A stretch of 63,660 nt of DNA from Paludibacter sp. (GTDB lineage: Bacteria; Bacteroidota; Bacteroidia; Bacteroidales; Paludibacteraceae), in assembly GCA_029973975.1 (NCBI GenBank), contig JARKQF010000125.1, forward strand, positions 1-63,660, given 5' to 3'. Shown one piece after another: positions 25,670 to 33,671 of this stretch (positions within the stretch are counted from its first letter, which is position 1; each line of letters starts with the position of its first letter). The notes beneath the pieces were generated by a model. The model searched no databases. It had not been told where the DNA came from and saw nothing but the letters and a program-made list of their open reading frames with translations. Both the position numbers and the translations under genes were made by a program.

Positions 25670-27139
25670 TTACGGCATAGCCGGGAGTTTCCAGCCTTCA
25701 CGATAATTATGTTTGATTAGTTCATTTGCAAAAGCAATAGCATTCACCGGATCAGTCATGGTTTTATTGAAAGTCGGGTGTCCGTCTTTGATGCTGAAAC
25801 CGTCCTTAATCATAGTACGAATAGTAGCATCTTCGGCAATATTGGTAAAACGCATATTGGGACCATCCCAGTGTAGTTCCTGATTCAGACCCTGCAAACG
25901 AACAGCAAGTACGCCCATTACAACCATTTCGTTAAACGGACCGGCTTCACTGAATGGAGAAGTTGTTTCTACTCTATTGTCACTGCTCTCTTTACATGCA
26001 CGTACCCAATCCATTTCGTGTGATTCGGTTACTACCCTCAGTTTTTTAGGGGCTTCGGGCTTCCGGCCTGAAACCAACCATGGATTTTTACCATAACATC
26101 CACAAATCAACGTATCTTTCGTTCCGTGGAAAATCACACCGCCACCACTGTCGTTTAGACTTTTTCCGGCAGGGACACCTTCAGGACGAATAGGTTGTAA
26201 ACCACCATCATACCAGTAAACCTCTACTTCTGGCATACCCACTTTAGGCAAATTGTCGCGTGCCGGGAAAGTATATTTTACCATTTGAGCATTAGGAGCA
26301 CATTCAGTCAGCAACGAAGTTGAACTTCCCTGTACCTTGGTTGGATACCCCAAGTTTAAGCCTTTGAAAACCGGATGGAGGATGTGACAGGCCATATCGC
26401 CCAACGCACCCGTTCCGAAATCCCACCAGCCACGGAAGTTCCACGGAGTATAAATATGATTAAAAGGACGCATGGGAGCCGGACCGATAAACAAATCCCA
26501 ATCCATTGTATTCGGAATTTTATCGACCTTTTCAGGACGTTCCAATCCCTGTGGCCAGATCGGACGATCGGTAAATGCTTCTACCTTTGTTACTTCACCT
26601 ATTTCACCATTCCATATCCATTCGCAGACCTGACGCACACCTTCACCCGATGCACCCTGGTTACCCATTTGGGTTGCCATTTTATATTTCTTTGCCAGAT
26701 TTGTCAATAAACGTGATTCATAAACGGTATGAGTTAATGGTTTCTCTACATACACATGTTTACCCATGGTCATGGCGTCGGCAGCAACAATGGCGTGTGT
26801 ATGGTCGGCTGTAGCAACCACAACGGCATCAATACTTTTACCCAACTCTTCATACATTTTACGATAATCGTAGTACTTTTTCGCATTGGGGAAATACTTG
26901 AACACCCGGTCGCTGTATTTCCAATCCACATCGCAAAGACCAACGATATTCTGACTCTGCATGTTTTTCAATACCTGAAAACCACGACCACCCACTCCTA
27001 CTCCAGCGATATTCAGTTTATCGCTCGGGGCAACATGGCCAAAATTTTTACCCAATACCGAAGAGGGTACTACCGTCAAACCAATGGCAGAAACAGCACC
27101 GGCTTTCAGGAATTTTCTTCTTGACATTTTTGATGACAT
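25670..27139 (-). CDS. Tat-exported Gfo/Idh/MocA oxidoreductase (shorter paralogue)
   Basis: 489 residues. The N-terminus has a twin-arginine signal SRRKFLKAGAVSAIGL (about 6-21). The Rossmann segment LNIAGVGVGGRGFQVLKNM (about 43-61) and the catalytic-type HVYVEKPLTH (about 128-137) identify the family. The C-terminal substrate domain begins near 160 with QVCEWIWNGEIGEV and WPQGLERP. Exported relatives keep a tightly bound nicotinamide cofactor and oxidise sugars. With the longer paralogue upstream and DUF1080 downstream, I infer C3 oxidation of glycosides, possibly as a heteromer of the two oxidoreductases. Confidence 0.9.
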   Translation of the reverse strand: MSSKMSRRKFLKAGAVSAIGLTVVPSSVLGKNFGHVAPSDKLNIAGVGVGGRGFQVLKNMQSQNIVGLCDVDWKYSDRVFKYFPNAKKYYDYRKMYEELGKSIDAVVVATADHTHAIVAADAMTMGKHVYVEKPLTHTVYESRLLTNLAKKYKMATQMGNQGASGEGVRQVCEWIWNGEIGEVTKVEAFTDRPIWPQGLERPEKVDKIPNTMDWDLFIGPAPMRPFNHIYTPWNFRGWWDFGTGALGDMACHILHPVFKGLNLGYPTKVQGSSTSLLTECAPNAQMVKYTFPARDNLPKVGMPEVEVYWYDGGLQPIRPEGVPAGKSLNDSGGGVIFHGTKDTLICGCYGKNPWLVSGRKPEAPKKLRVVTESHEMDWVRACKESSDNRVETTSPFSEAGPFNEMVVMGVLAVRLQGLNQELHWDGPNMRFTNIAEDATIRTMIKDGFSIKDGHPTFNKTMTDPVNAIAFANELIKHNYREGWKLPAMP

Positions 27140-27219
27140 ATGACTTTATTTAAAGGTTAATACTATTTACTATTTATAATTTACAATTTACTTATGGACT
27201 TTTAGACGTCAGACACTTA

Positions 27220-28878
27220 TCATCCCCTTGTTATTTCCTGCTTATCTGCATCCCAATACATGGTTCGGCCTTCGAGATAAGCACGGGTACCCATGTGAGC
27301 AGCCATTGCTTCTTCAAATGCTTCTTCAATTCCACAGGATGGCTTTTTACTCTGACGTATGCATTCCAGCCACTCTCTGATATGCAGGAATGTTGTATTA
27401 TATCGTTTACCCTCCACATAAGAGAATAACAATCCTCTTTCAGCAAAATACATTTCCGTAGCAGAAGAAAGTGCATCAATGCTTTTCCCGGATGCATATC
27501 GATAAAATGGTTCGCCTGGTTTGATTACACCTTTTTCAATTTTATCTTTATATCGTTCAGATCTGCTGTCGATAGTAACATCTAAAGTACTTCCTAATTC
27601 TATAGTGGCATCAGTTCCCATGATTTTTCTCGGACGTTTGTATTGACTGGCCAGGGTCGCCGTATAGAGCATACTCATATCCCGGTCTGGAAATTCAAAT
27701 GTTGTTTGCAATACATCAGGAACAGTGCGACCATCCTTAAAATAATACACCCCTCCCGATGAAGTGGCTGAAGCCGGGATACCCAGACCGAGCATGTGAT
27801 TCATCACATCATATTCATGTGTAAGCAAATCTCCACTTAAACCTGTGCTGTAATCCCACCAGCAACGCCAGCGGAAAAAACGTTCCAGACTGAATTTATC
27901 GCGTGCATCCGGACCGATATACTTAGCTGCTCCCACTGAAGTCATGTAGTCCATATACTCTTTGATCCGTTCAGGGTTCCCTTCAAATTGTTTCCAGTCA
28001 ATTGTAGAAGGATTGGCCTCCGGATGAATCGGATAAACCCAGGCGCCATTAGGATCATTGCGATTGGTACTAACTTCCACAAGCGTTACTTTACCTATTA
28101 ATCCTTTCTGAATAATTTCTTTCGCCCGGTGGTTAATCTCAATTTGTCTGCCCTGATGTCCCAACTGAAAAACCATACCGCTTTTTCTGACTGCATCAGC
28201 AACCAGATAAGTCTCCGGAACTGTCCATGTCATAGGTTTTTCTGCATACACATGTTTACCTGCATTCACCGCATCAATAATCATGGTTCCGTGCCAATGA
28301 TCAGGTGTGGCAATGATTACAGCATCGATATCCTTTGCAGCCAGTAAGTCTTTATAATGTTTGTATATAACAGGCAATTTATCAAATTTACCATTTGCAC
28401 CCTCTTTATTGACATTTGCACCTGCCAGTGCAGCTTCTTTGGCGTACACATCAAATATATCACACACCCCTTTGACTTCAACATTCAGGTTTTCCTGCTC
28501 CAGAAAATCTTTATAACGGGTATTCTGAGCGTCTTTTTTTGCCTGATCTTTCAAACTGTCAATATAAGCTGGCGTAGCAAAGCCAAGTGCTTGCATCAGT
28601 TGTGCTCCTCTGATACCAAATCCAATGATACCCAGGCGAATGGTTTTTCCGTCTGGTTGACGATCCATAACCGTAGGAGCATCTTCAAAATTAAAGATGT
28701 TTCCGGCCAGTTTGTTATTATGTTCTTTTTTCTTTTTTTGATAAACACCATAAGCCATTGCACCCAATACAGGAATGGTAGCTAGCGTTTTCAAAGCTTC
28801 ACGTCTACCATTTGAGGATGGAGCCTCCGTTTGGTTTTCTTCAGTATTAGGTTGATTCAATTCTTCTTTTCCAGACAT
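27220..28878 (-). CDS. Tat-type Gfo/Idh/MocA oxidoreductase (longer paralogue)
   Basis: 552 residues. A 24-residue polar lead precedes twin arginines (R25-R26) and a hydrophobic stretch ALKTLATIPVLGAMAYGV, a Tat-like signal that may stay as an anchor because no clear cleavage site follows. The Rossmann motif IRLGIIGFGIRGAQL is at about 80-94, IIATPDHWHG at about 188-197, and the family motif HVYAEKPMTW near 208-217. HQGRQIEINHRA precedes the substrate domain. It is 80 bp upstream of the shorter paralogue. A tandem pair of different-length Gfo/Idh/MocA genes before DUF1080 is a recurrent Bacteroidetes arrangement. Confidence 0.9.
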   Translation of the reverse strand: MSGKEELNQPNTEENQTEAPSSNGRREALKTLATIPVLGAMAYGVYQKKKKEHNNKLAGNIFNFEDAPTVMDRQPDGKTIRLGIIGFGIRGAQLMQALGFATPAYIDSLKDQAKKDAQNTRYKDFLEQENLNVEVKGVCDIFDVYAKEAALAGANVNKEGANGKFDKLPVIYKHYKDLLAAKDIDAVIIATPDHWHGTMIIDAVNAGKHVYAEKPMTWTVPETYLVADAVRKSGMVFQLGHQGRQIEINHRAKEIIQKGLIGKVTLVEVSTNRNDPNGAWVYPIHPEANPSTIDWKQFEGNPERIKEYMDYMTSVGAAKYIGPDARDKFSLERFFRWRCWWDYSTGLSGDLLTHEYDVMNHMLGLGIPASATSSGGVYYFKDGRTVPDVLQTTFEFPDRDMSMLYTATLASQYKRPRKIMGTDATIELGSTLDVTIDSRSERYKDKIEKGVIKPGEPFYRYASGKSIDALSSATEMYFAERGLLFSYVEGKRYNTTFLHIREWLECIRQSKKPSCGIEEAFEEAMAAHMGTRAYLEGRTMYWDADKQEITRG

Positions 28879-28914
28879 AACAATTAATATTCTGATAATT
28901 TTTTACTTCTGTTT

Positions 28915-29406
28915 TTAATTATTGGATAGTTTCTTTCTGCATAAAAATCGATCGATCCCAATCTCTTTTGAGGTTGGAAACAGCATCAACACCACAATTG
29001 CGCAAAGCATAATCAGATTTTTATCTACCCACATGTAAGATCCTTCTGGTCGTATGAGGTAATGCACATCGATAAGAGGCGGATGTGACAAATAATATAA
29101 AGTTAGTAATGCAATCGCTCCTATGTTTGCATACTTAACAAAACAACCTAGAATCAGGCATAGACCGATGGCAGTTAGTCCGTACATATTGATAGCGTTT
29201 ACTACATCCATGACAAGAGGATAATCGGTTAACATCGTGAAAAATGGGGCAAAAATACCTTTGGAATCACGAAGGTAAGCGTATGAAGACCAGTTTGTCG
29301 CCATGATTTTAGTCAAACCTTCATACAGAAAATACCAGCCGATCAGCACCCGCAATATTACAAGCCAGGTAAGTTGAGAGCGACTGTACGCAAGATTTTT
29401 ACTCAT
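28915..29406 (-). CDS. DoxX-family membrane protein
   Basis: 163 residues with four predicted membrane helices. The first contains WLVILRVLIGWYFLYEGLTKI (about 14-34), the DoxX hallmark with the conserved Arg and Glu-Gly. Helices 2-4 lie at about 71-90, 92-107 and 127-143. DoxX/DoxD proteins include the quinone-reducing subunits of archaeal thiosulfate:quinone oxidoreductase; most bacterial members are uncharacterised. It is the first gene of the presumed sugar-oxidation operon, 36 bp before the long Gfo/Idh/MocA gene. A role in reoxidising those enzymes through the quinone pool is a hypothesis only. Confidence 0.85.
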   Translation of the reverse strand: MSKNLAYSRSQLTWLVILRVLIGWYFLYEGLTKIMATNWSSYAYLRDSKGIFAPFFTMLTDYPLVMDVVNAINMYGLTAIGLCLILGCFVKYANIGAIALLTLYYLSHPPLIDVHYLIRPEGSYMWVDKNLIMLCAIVVLMLFPTSKEIGIDRFLCRKKLSNN

Positions 29407-29577
29407 TTCTTCTTTTAATTGTAGTTTATATTATTTTTATTTTTGGAACTCAAAATATATTTACCAAACCATTAAGTCAACACTGTACATTCATAATACC
29501 CAAAATCAGCTAATAACACGACTATACAACCATCTTATACTTATGATATAATGTTTTTTAGGTTTATTATAGTTTTT

Positions 29578-29922
29578 TTAGGTCCTGAAACTTATAAATA
29601 AAGTAGTCAATGCATATATCAATATCACGGCAATCCAGAGTGTGGAGCCATCAAACATGGAATAGGTTGCCAGCGCAAGCATGAACGTAAGCATCATATT
29701 CATCCTCAATAACCTTTTTTGCCTGAAATCAGGATTAACTGTATTAAACATTTCGAGAAGTTGTTTGATAATCAGCAATAAAGTACCGGCGCCAAATACA
29801 AATTTGAATAGTGGAAGGTCAAAGAAGTGACCAAAAGAACCGGTGATAATCAATAGAATACCGGTAACATAAAGGTATTGAATAAACTTATTTTTACGAT
29901 TGTCAGTTGTCGATTGATTCAT
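29578..29922 (-). CDS. Four-helix membrane protein of unknown function
   Basis: 114 residues, no family recognised. Hydrophobic segments at about 17-33 (YVTGILLIITGSFGHFF), 36-54, 73-87 and 91-111 suggest four membrane helices. The N-terminal 15 residues are polar and basic, consistent with a cytoplasmic N-terminus. It lies 171 bp from the DoxX gene and 68 bp from ftsB/divIC, with a terminator between it and the latter. Its product resembles other small unannotated Bacteroidetes membrane proteins. Coding is supported by an uninterrupted, compositionally sensible frame only. Confidence 0.65.
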   Translation of the reverse strand: MNQSTTDNRKNKFIQYLYVTGILLIITGSFGHFFDLPLFKFVFGAGTLLLIIKQLLEMFNTVNPDFRQKRLLRMNMMLTFMLALATYSMFDGSTLWIAVILIYALTTLFISFRT

Positions 29923-29948
29923 GTTGTGTTTTTAATAATTATAAGGTT

Positions 29949-29972
29949 AAATAAAACCTGTATTGATACAGG
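29949..29972 (-). terminator. Intrinsic terminator after ftsB/divIC
   Basis: On the minus strand CCTGTA-TCAA-TACAGG forms a 6-bp stem with a tetraloop, followed by TTTTATTT. It lies 19 bases after the ftsB/divIC stop. Confidence 0.65.
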
Positions 29973-29990
29973 GAAAGAGTAATTAATCCC

Positions 29991-30296
29991 TTATTTTATG
30001 ATAAATACATCCTCATTGTCCTTTTTCATGTAATATTTTTCTCTGGCATATTTTTCCAGAAAAACAGAATCGTTCTTGAGTTTATGTATATTTTCCTTAT
30101 TTTTTTTTATTTCATCCTGATAAAACTGATACTCAGACTCCAGTTTCTTGATTTCCTGTGAAGTCTTATATCTGTTTATCAGGTTATGGTCGTCAAAGAA
30201 TGTCAGATACACAAAAAAAATCAGGAGAACAAAAGTATATTTGTTCAATAAGTAATGACGAATATTTTTTAAAAATGTCCTATTTTTTAATTGCAT
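29991..30296 (-). CDS. Septum formation initiator, FtsB/DivIC-like
   Basis: 101 residues. One membrane helix (about 18-34, YTFVLLIFFVYLTFF) is followed by a coiled coil (about 43-75) containing the family's leucine/charged heptads and then FLEKYAREKYYMKKDNEDVFII (about 79-100), the typical end of FtsB/DivIC proteins. These small bitopic proteins bridge FtsL and FtsQ/DivIB in the divisome. Bacteroidetes usually have one gene of this type, and it is placed here divergently from dnaX. Position and length agree with the family. Confidence 0.85.
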   Translation of the reverse strand: MQLKNRTFLKNIRHYLLNKYTFVLLIFFVYLTFFDDHNLINRYKTSQEIKKLESEYQFYQDEIKKNKENIHKLKNDSVFLEKYAREKYYMKKDNEDVFIIK

Positions 30297-30321
30297 TTAA
30301 CATTTTGTTTTCAAAACCACA

Positions 30322-30329
30322 CAAAGGTA
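30322..30329 (-). promoter_or_regulatory. Putative -7 element for ftsB/divIC
   Basis: Minus-strand TACCTTTG, 26 bases before the start codon. Confidence 0.55.
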
Positions 30330-30398
30330 GAAAAAAATTGCCGTTTAAAAACTTTTCAACAATTAAAATTTAGTCTGAAAAAGCTAAATTAAAATCAT

Positions 30399-30406
30399 TA
30401 TATTTG
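30399..30406 (+). promoter_or_regulatory. Putative -7 element for dnaX
   Basis: TATATTTG, 27 bases before the dnaX ATG. Confidence 0.55.
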
Positions 30407-30432
30407 CAAAGCAAAGAAGCAGCGTATTATTC

Positions 30433-32169
30433 ATGGAGAATTTCATTGTATCAGCCCGAAAGTATCGTCCGGCTACCTTCAACTCGGTAGTTGGTCAAAC
30501 TGCATTGACAACCACACTGAAAAATGCCATTCAGAGCAATCACCTGGCACATGCTTATCTGTTCTGTGGTCCGCGTGGCGTTGGAAAAACCACCTGCGCC
30601 CGTATCTTTGCCAAGACCATTAATTGCCAACACCTTTCTGTTGAAGGTGAAGCCTGCAATCAATGCGAATCCTGTGTTTCTTTCAACGAACAGCGTTCAT
30701 ATAATATTCATGAACTGGATGCCGCATCTAATAACGGTGTGGATGATATCCGTTCTTTGATCGATCAGGTACGAATTCCACCTCAAATCGGTAAATACAG
30801 CGTATACATCATTGATGAGGTGCACATGCTCTCTCAGGGAGCTTTCAATGCTTTTTTAAAAACACTGGAAGAACCGCCTGCACATGCGATTTTTATTCTG
30901 GCGACCACCGAAAAACATAAGATAATTCCCACCATTCTTTCCCGTTGTCAAATTTACGACTTCAACAGGATTACAGTGGCTGATACGGTGGCGCATCTGA
31001 AATATGTAGCCGAAAAAGAAGGTGTGAATATTGATGAAAATGCACTCAATATCGTCGCACAAAAAAGTGATGGCGGAATGCGCGATGCGCTTTCCATCTT
31101 TGACCAATTAGTCAGCTTTTGCGGCGATAACATCACCTATCAGGACGTAATCAGTAACCTGAATGTGTTGGATTATGATTATTATTTCCGATTGGTAGAA
31201 GCCTTCCTGAAAGGAGATGTTACAAATTCGCTGCTGATTTTCAATGAGGTGTTGAATAAAGGTTTTGATGCACATCACTTTGTGTCGGGACTCAGTACAC
31301 ATCTGCGTGACTTACTGGTGTGCAAAGACCCTCAAACCATTGCCCTGATGGAAGTGGGCGCTGATATCGGTAAGCATTACCAGCAACAGGCACAACTTTG
31401 TCCGGTCGATTTCCTTTTCCAGGCACTGAAACTGAATAATGACTGTGATCTCAGTTACCGAATCAGCAACAACAAACGATTGTTAGTGGAATTAACCCTT
31501 ATTCGCATCTGTCAATTGACAGATGAAAAAAAAAAATCCATAACTGAGGAAGAAAAACAACCTCTGAAATCAATTGCTGTTGAAGTATCTCCAGTTGCGA
31601 CAGAAACAAGAACAAATCCGGCTCCCACGACTCCGGCAGTACACAAGGCACCGGAACCAAAACCTGTAATTCAGGCTCAGTCAATCGCAAAACCGGAATT
31701 TAACCGGAATACCCGTCCTGTTTCTATTTCTATTTCCCCGATGCTGAATAAACAGCAAAATGCGACACAGGAAACAAAGCAGACTTCTGAAGAAGTAACA
31801 ACGCAGCAGGAACACTATTCCAACGCAGCATTTGAAAGAGCCTGGAAAGCATATATTCAGCTGATTCCTAAAATAGTCAGCGTTGTAAGTTATATCAACA
31901 ACAACATGCCGGCCAAAATTGCCGAACATACCTATGAGCTCACTTTCACTAACATTTTTCAGGAGGCAGATTTCAAAAAAGAGTTGGGTAATATTTGTAA
32001 CTACCTGAGAAAGGAATTGAAAAACTCCAGTATACATTTTGTCACCAGGGTTGTGGAAGTTGCAGAAAAAGACAAAAGAAATGATCCGGAGGATATTTAC
32101 AAAAAGATGGCGGAGCAAAACCCAGCTCTAAATACTCTCAAGAAAAACCTGAATCTGGAGATTGATTAA
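30433..32169 (+). CDS. dnaX: DNA polymerase III subunits tau/gamma
   Basis: 578 residues; clamp-loader ATPase. Walker A GPRGVGKT is at 46-53, the zinc-module cysteines at 65, 75, 78 and 81, Walker B VYIIDEVHML near 120-130, and the SRC arginine-finger motif (LSRCQIYDFNRI) near 170. Domain III ends around residue 363 with RLLVELTLIRICQL. Immediately after, codons 365-368 lie in an A11 run (31526-31536). Adding or removing one base there brings a stop within four codons, so a shortened gamma product of about 370 residues is predicted beside full-length tau. The remaining 210 residues are the tau-specific region, with a Pro/Thr/Gln-rich linker (about 380-465). It converges on a trkH gene 5 bp away. 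Confidence 0.95.
   Translation: MENFIVSARKYRPATFNSVVGQTALTTTLKNAIQSNHLAHAYLFCGPRGVGKTTCARIFAKTINCQHLSVEGEACNQCESCVSFNEQRSYNIHELDAASNNGVDDIRSLIDQVRIPPQIGKYSVYIIDEVHMLSQGAFNAFLKTLEEPPAHAIFILATTEKHKIIPTILSRCQIYDFNRITVADTVAHLKYVAEKEGVNIDENALNIVAQKSDGGMRDALSIFDQLVSFCGDNITYQDVISNLNVLDYDYYFRLVEAFLKGDVTNSLLIFNEVLNKGFDAHHFVSGLSTHLRDLLVCKDPQTIALMEVGADIGKHYQQQAQLCPVDFLFQALKLNNDCDLSYRISNNKRLLVELTLIRICQLTDEKKKSITEEEKQPLKSIAVEVSPVATETRTNPAPTTPAVHKAPEPKPVIQAQSIAKPEFNRNTRPVSISISPMLNKQQNATQETKQTSEEVTTQQEHYSNAAFERAWKAYIQLIPKIVSVVSYINNNMPAKIAEHTYELTFTNIFQEADFKKELGNICNYLRKELKNSSIHFVTRVVEVAEKDKRNDPEDIYKKMAEQNPALNTLKKNLNLEID
31526..31536 (+). promoter_or_regulatory. A11 slippery run in dnaX (possible programmed slippage site)
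   Basis: Eleven consecutive A residues span codons GAA AAA AAA AAA of the zero frame. With 12 A the next codons are ATC CAT AAC TGA; with 10 A they are AAT CCA TAA. Both shifted frames therefore stop almost at once, at the end of domain III. Confidence 0.6.
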
Positions 32170-32174
32170 CTTTA

Positions 32175-33650
32175 TTACCTGCGCCAAAAAGCCGGAGTGA
32201 AAAGCACCAGCACTGTAAATAGTTCAAGACGGCCGATCAGCATCATAAAAGAAAGAAACCATTTGCTGAAATCCGGAATTGCCGAAAAATTACCGGCAGG
32301 TCCCACCGTTCCCAAGCCGGGTCCTACCCCACCCAAACAGGTAATCAGTCCGCCAATTGACTCCTGAAAAGGCATACCGGAAAGTGCCAGTATGAATATC
32401 CCAAAAGCAATTGTAATTAAATATAACATGACGAATGCTAATATCTTTGTTATAACATCCTCATTAACAAGATGCCCATTATATCTAACCGGAACAACAG
32501 CACTGGGGTGAATCAGTTTTTTAAACTCATAATAGCAGTATTTGAATACAATTACAATCCTGATCATTTTTACTGCGCCACTTGTCGATCCGGCTGATGC
32601 TCCTGTGATCATGGCAACCAGCAACAATATCCAGGTAAACGTTTTCCAGTACATATAATCGGCCGTGGCAAATCCGGTGGTTGTCATCAAAGCTGTCACA
32701 TTAAAAAATGCATCTCTCCAAGCTCTTTCTAATTTCACGAACGAAAACGCATCATTAAAATCAATCAGAGAAATCATCACAATTACGGTAAATGAAAATA
32801 AAGTAATTAAATAATACTTCAACTCTTCGTCCTGAAATATCTTTCTGAACTTATTTTTAAATCCGAAATAATACAAGCTGAAATTAACCCCCGAAAGCAA
32901 CATAAACACAGCAATAACATACTGAATATAGGGAGAATCCCAGTACCCCACACTTGCCTGTTTAGTCGAAAAACCTCCGGTAGCAACCGTACCAAATGCA
33001 TGACAAACAGCATCGAACCAACCCATTCCTCCAAATCTGAGTAGAATTGTTTCTGAAATTGTCAAAATGATATAAATTAAAAACAAACGTTTGGCTGTTT
33101 CATTAATTTTCGGGTGGATTTTATCTTTGGTCGGACCTGCAGATTCTGCGGCGAATAATTGTGCGCCGCTAACTCCGAAAACAGGTAATAACGCCAACGA
33201 CATAACAATGATACCCAATCCTCCAATCCAGTGCGTCAGGCTCCTCCAATACAGAATACTGTGCGATAAATCTTCAATATTGTTCAGGATTGAAGCTCCC
33301 GTTGTTGTGAATCCTGATATTGTTTCAAAAAAAGCATCTGTAAATGAAGGAATACTCCCGGAAATCCAATAAGGTAATAAACCAAAAAGAGAGAAGACAA
33401 TCCAAATGAATGTCACAATCAGTGACCCTTCTCTCCTGTCGATTACCGGAACGGCATGACGACCAGCAAGAATACCGGCAATACCTATTACCAGTGAGAT
33501 TCCGGCAGTAATAAGAAAATAATATCCGTCATGCTCTTTATAAAACAAGGCAACTAAGGCCGCTGATAACAAGGCAACCGTTTCTACCAGCAAAAGAACT
33601 CCGAAAAATCTGAAAATCAGCCGAAAATTAAAGTCTTTGTTTATTGACAT
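32175..33650 (-). CDS. trkH: TrkH/KtrB-family potassium uptake membrane subunit, second paralogue
   Basis: 491 residues, about ten hydrophobic helices arranged as four M1-P-M2 repeats. Pore loops carry the selectivity glycines: FTTTGASIL, VATGGFSTK, LMTTTGFATAD and LGGVGPGLG. RREGS near 74 and the amphipathic intracellular loops are typical. It imports K+ with a TrkA regulator binding on the cytoplasmic side. It follows the other trkH by 21 bp and is roughly 60 percent alike by eye. The last gene of the trkA-trkH-trkH run. Confidence 0.93.
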   Translation of the reverse strand: MSINKDFNFRLIFRFFGVLLLVETVALLSAALVALFYKEHDGYYFLITAGISLVIGIAGILAGRHAVPVIDRREGSLIVTFIWIVFSLFGLLPYWISGSIPSFTDAFFETISGFTTTGASILNNIEDLSHSILYWRSLTHWIGGLGIIVMSLALLPVFGVSGAQLFAAESAGPTKDKIHPKINETAKRLFLIYIILTISETILLRFGGMGWFDAVCHAFGTVATGGFSTKQASVGYWDSPYIQYVIAVFMLLSGVNFSLYYFGFKNKFRKIFQDEELKYYLITLFSFTVIVMISLIDFNDAFSFVKLERAWRDAFFNVTALMTTTGFATADYMYWKTFTWILLLVAMITGASAGSTSGAVKMIRIVIVFKYCYYEFKKLIHPSAVVPVRYNGHLVNEDVITKILAFVMLYLITIAFGIFILALSGMPFQESIGGLITCLGGVGPGLGTVGPAGNFSAIPDFSKWFLSFMMLIGRLELFTVLVLFTPAFWRR

Positions 33651-33671
33651 GTGTATTTGGCAGATTAATGT

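Noticed and set aside
31526-31536. A11 run as a sequencing error or frameshifted dnaX
   Set aside because: The zero frame is intact across the run and continues for 210 sensible residues, so the sequence as given is a full-length gene.
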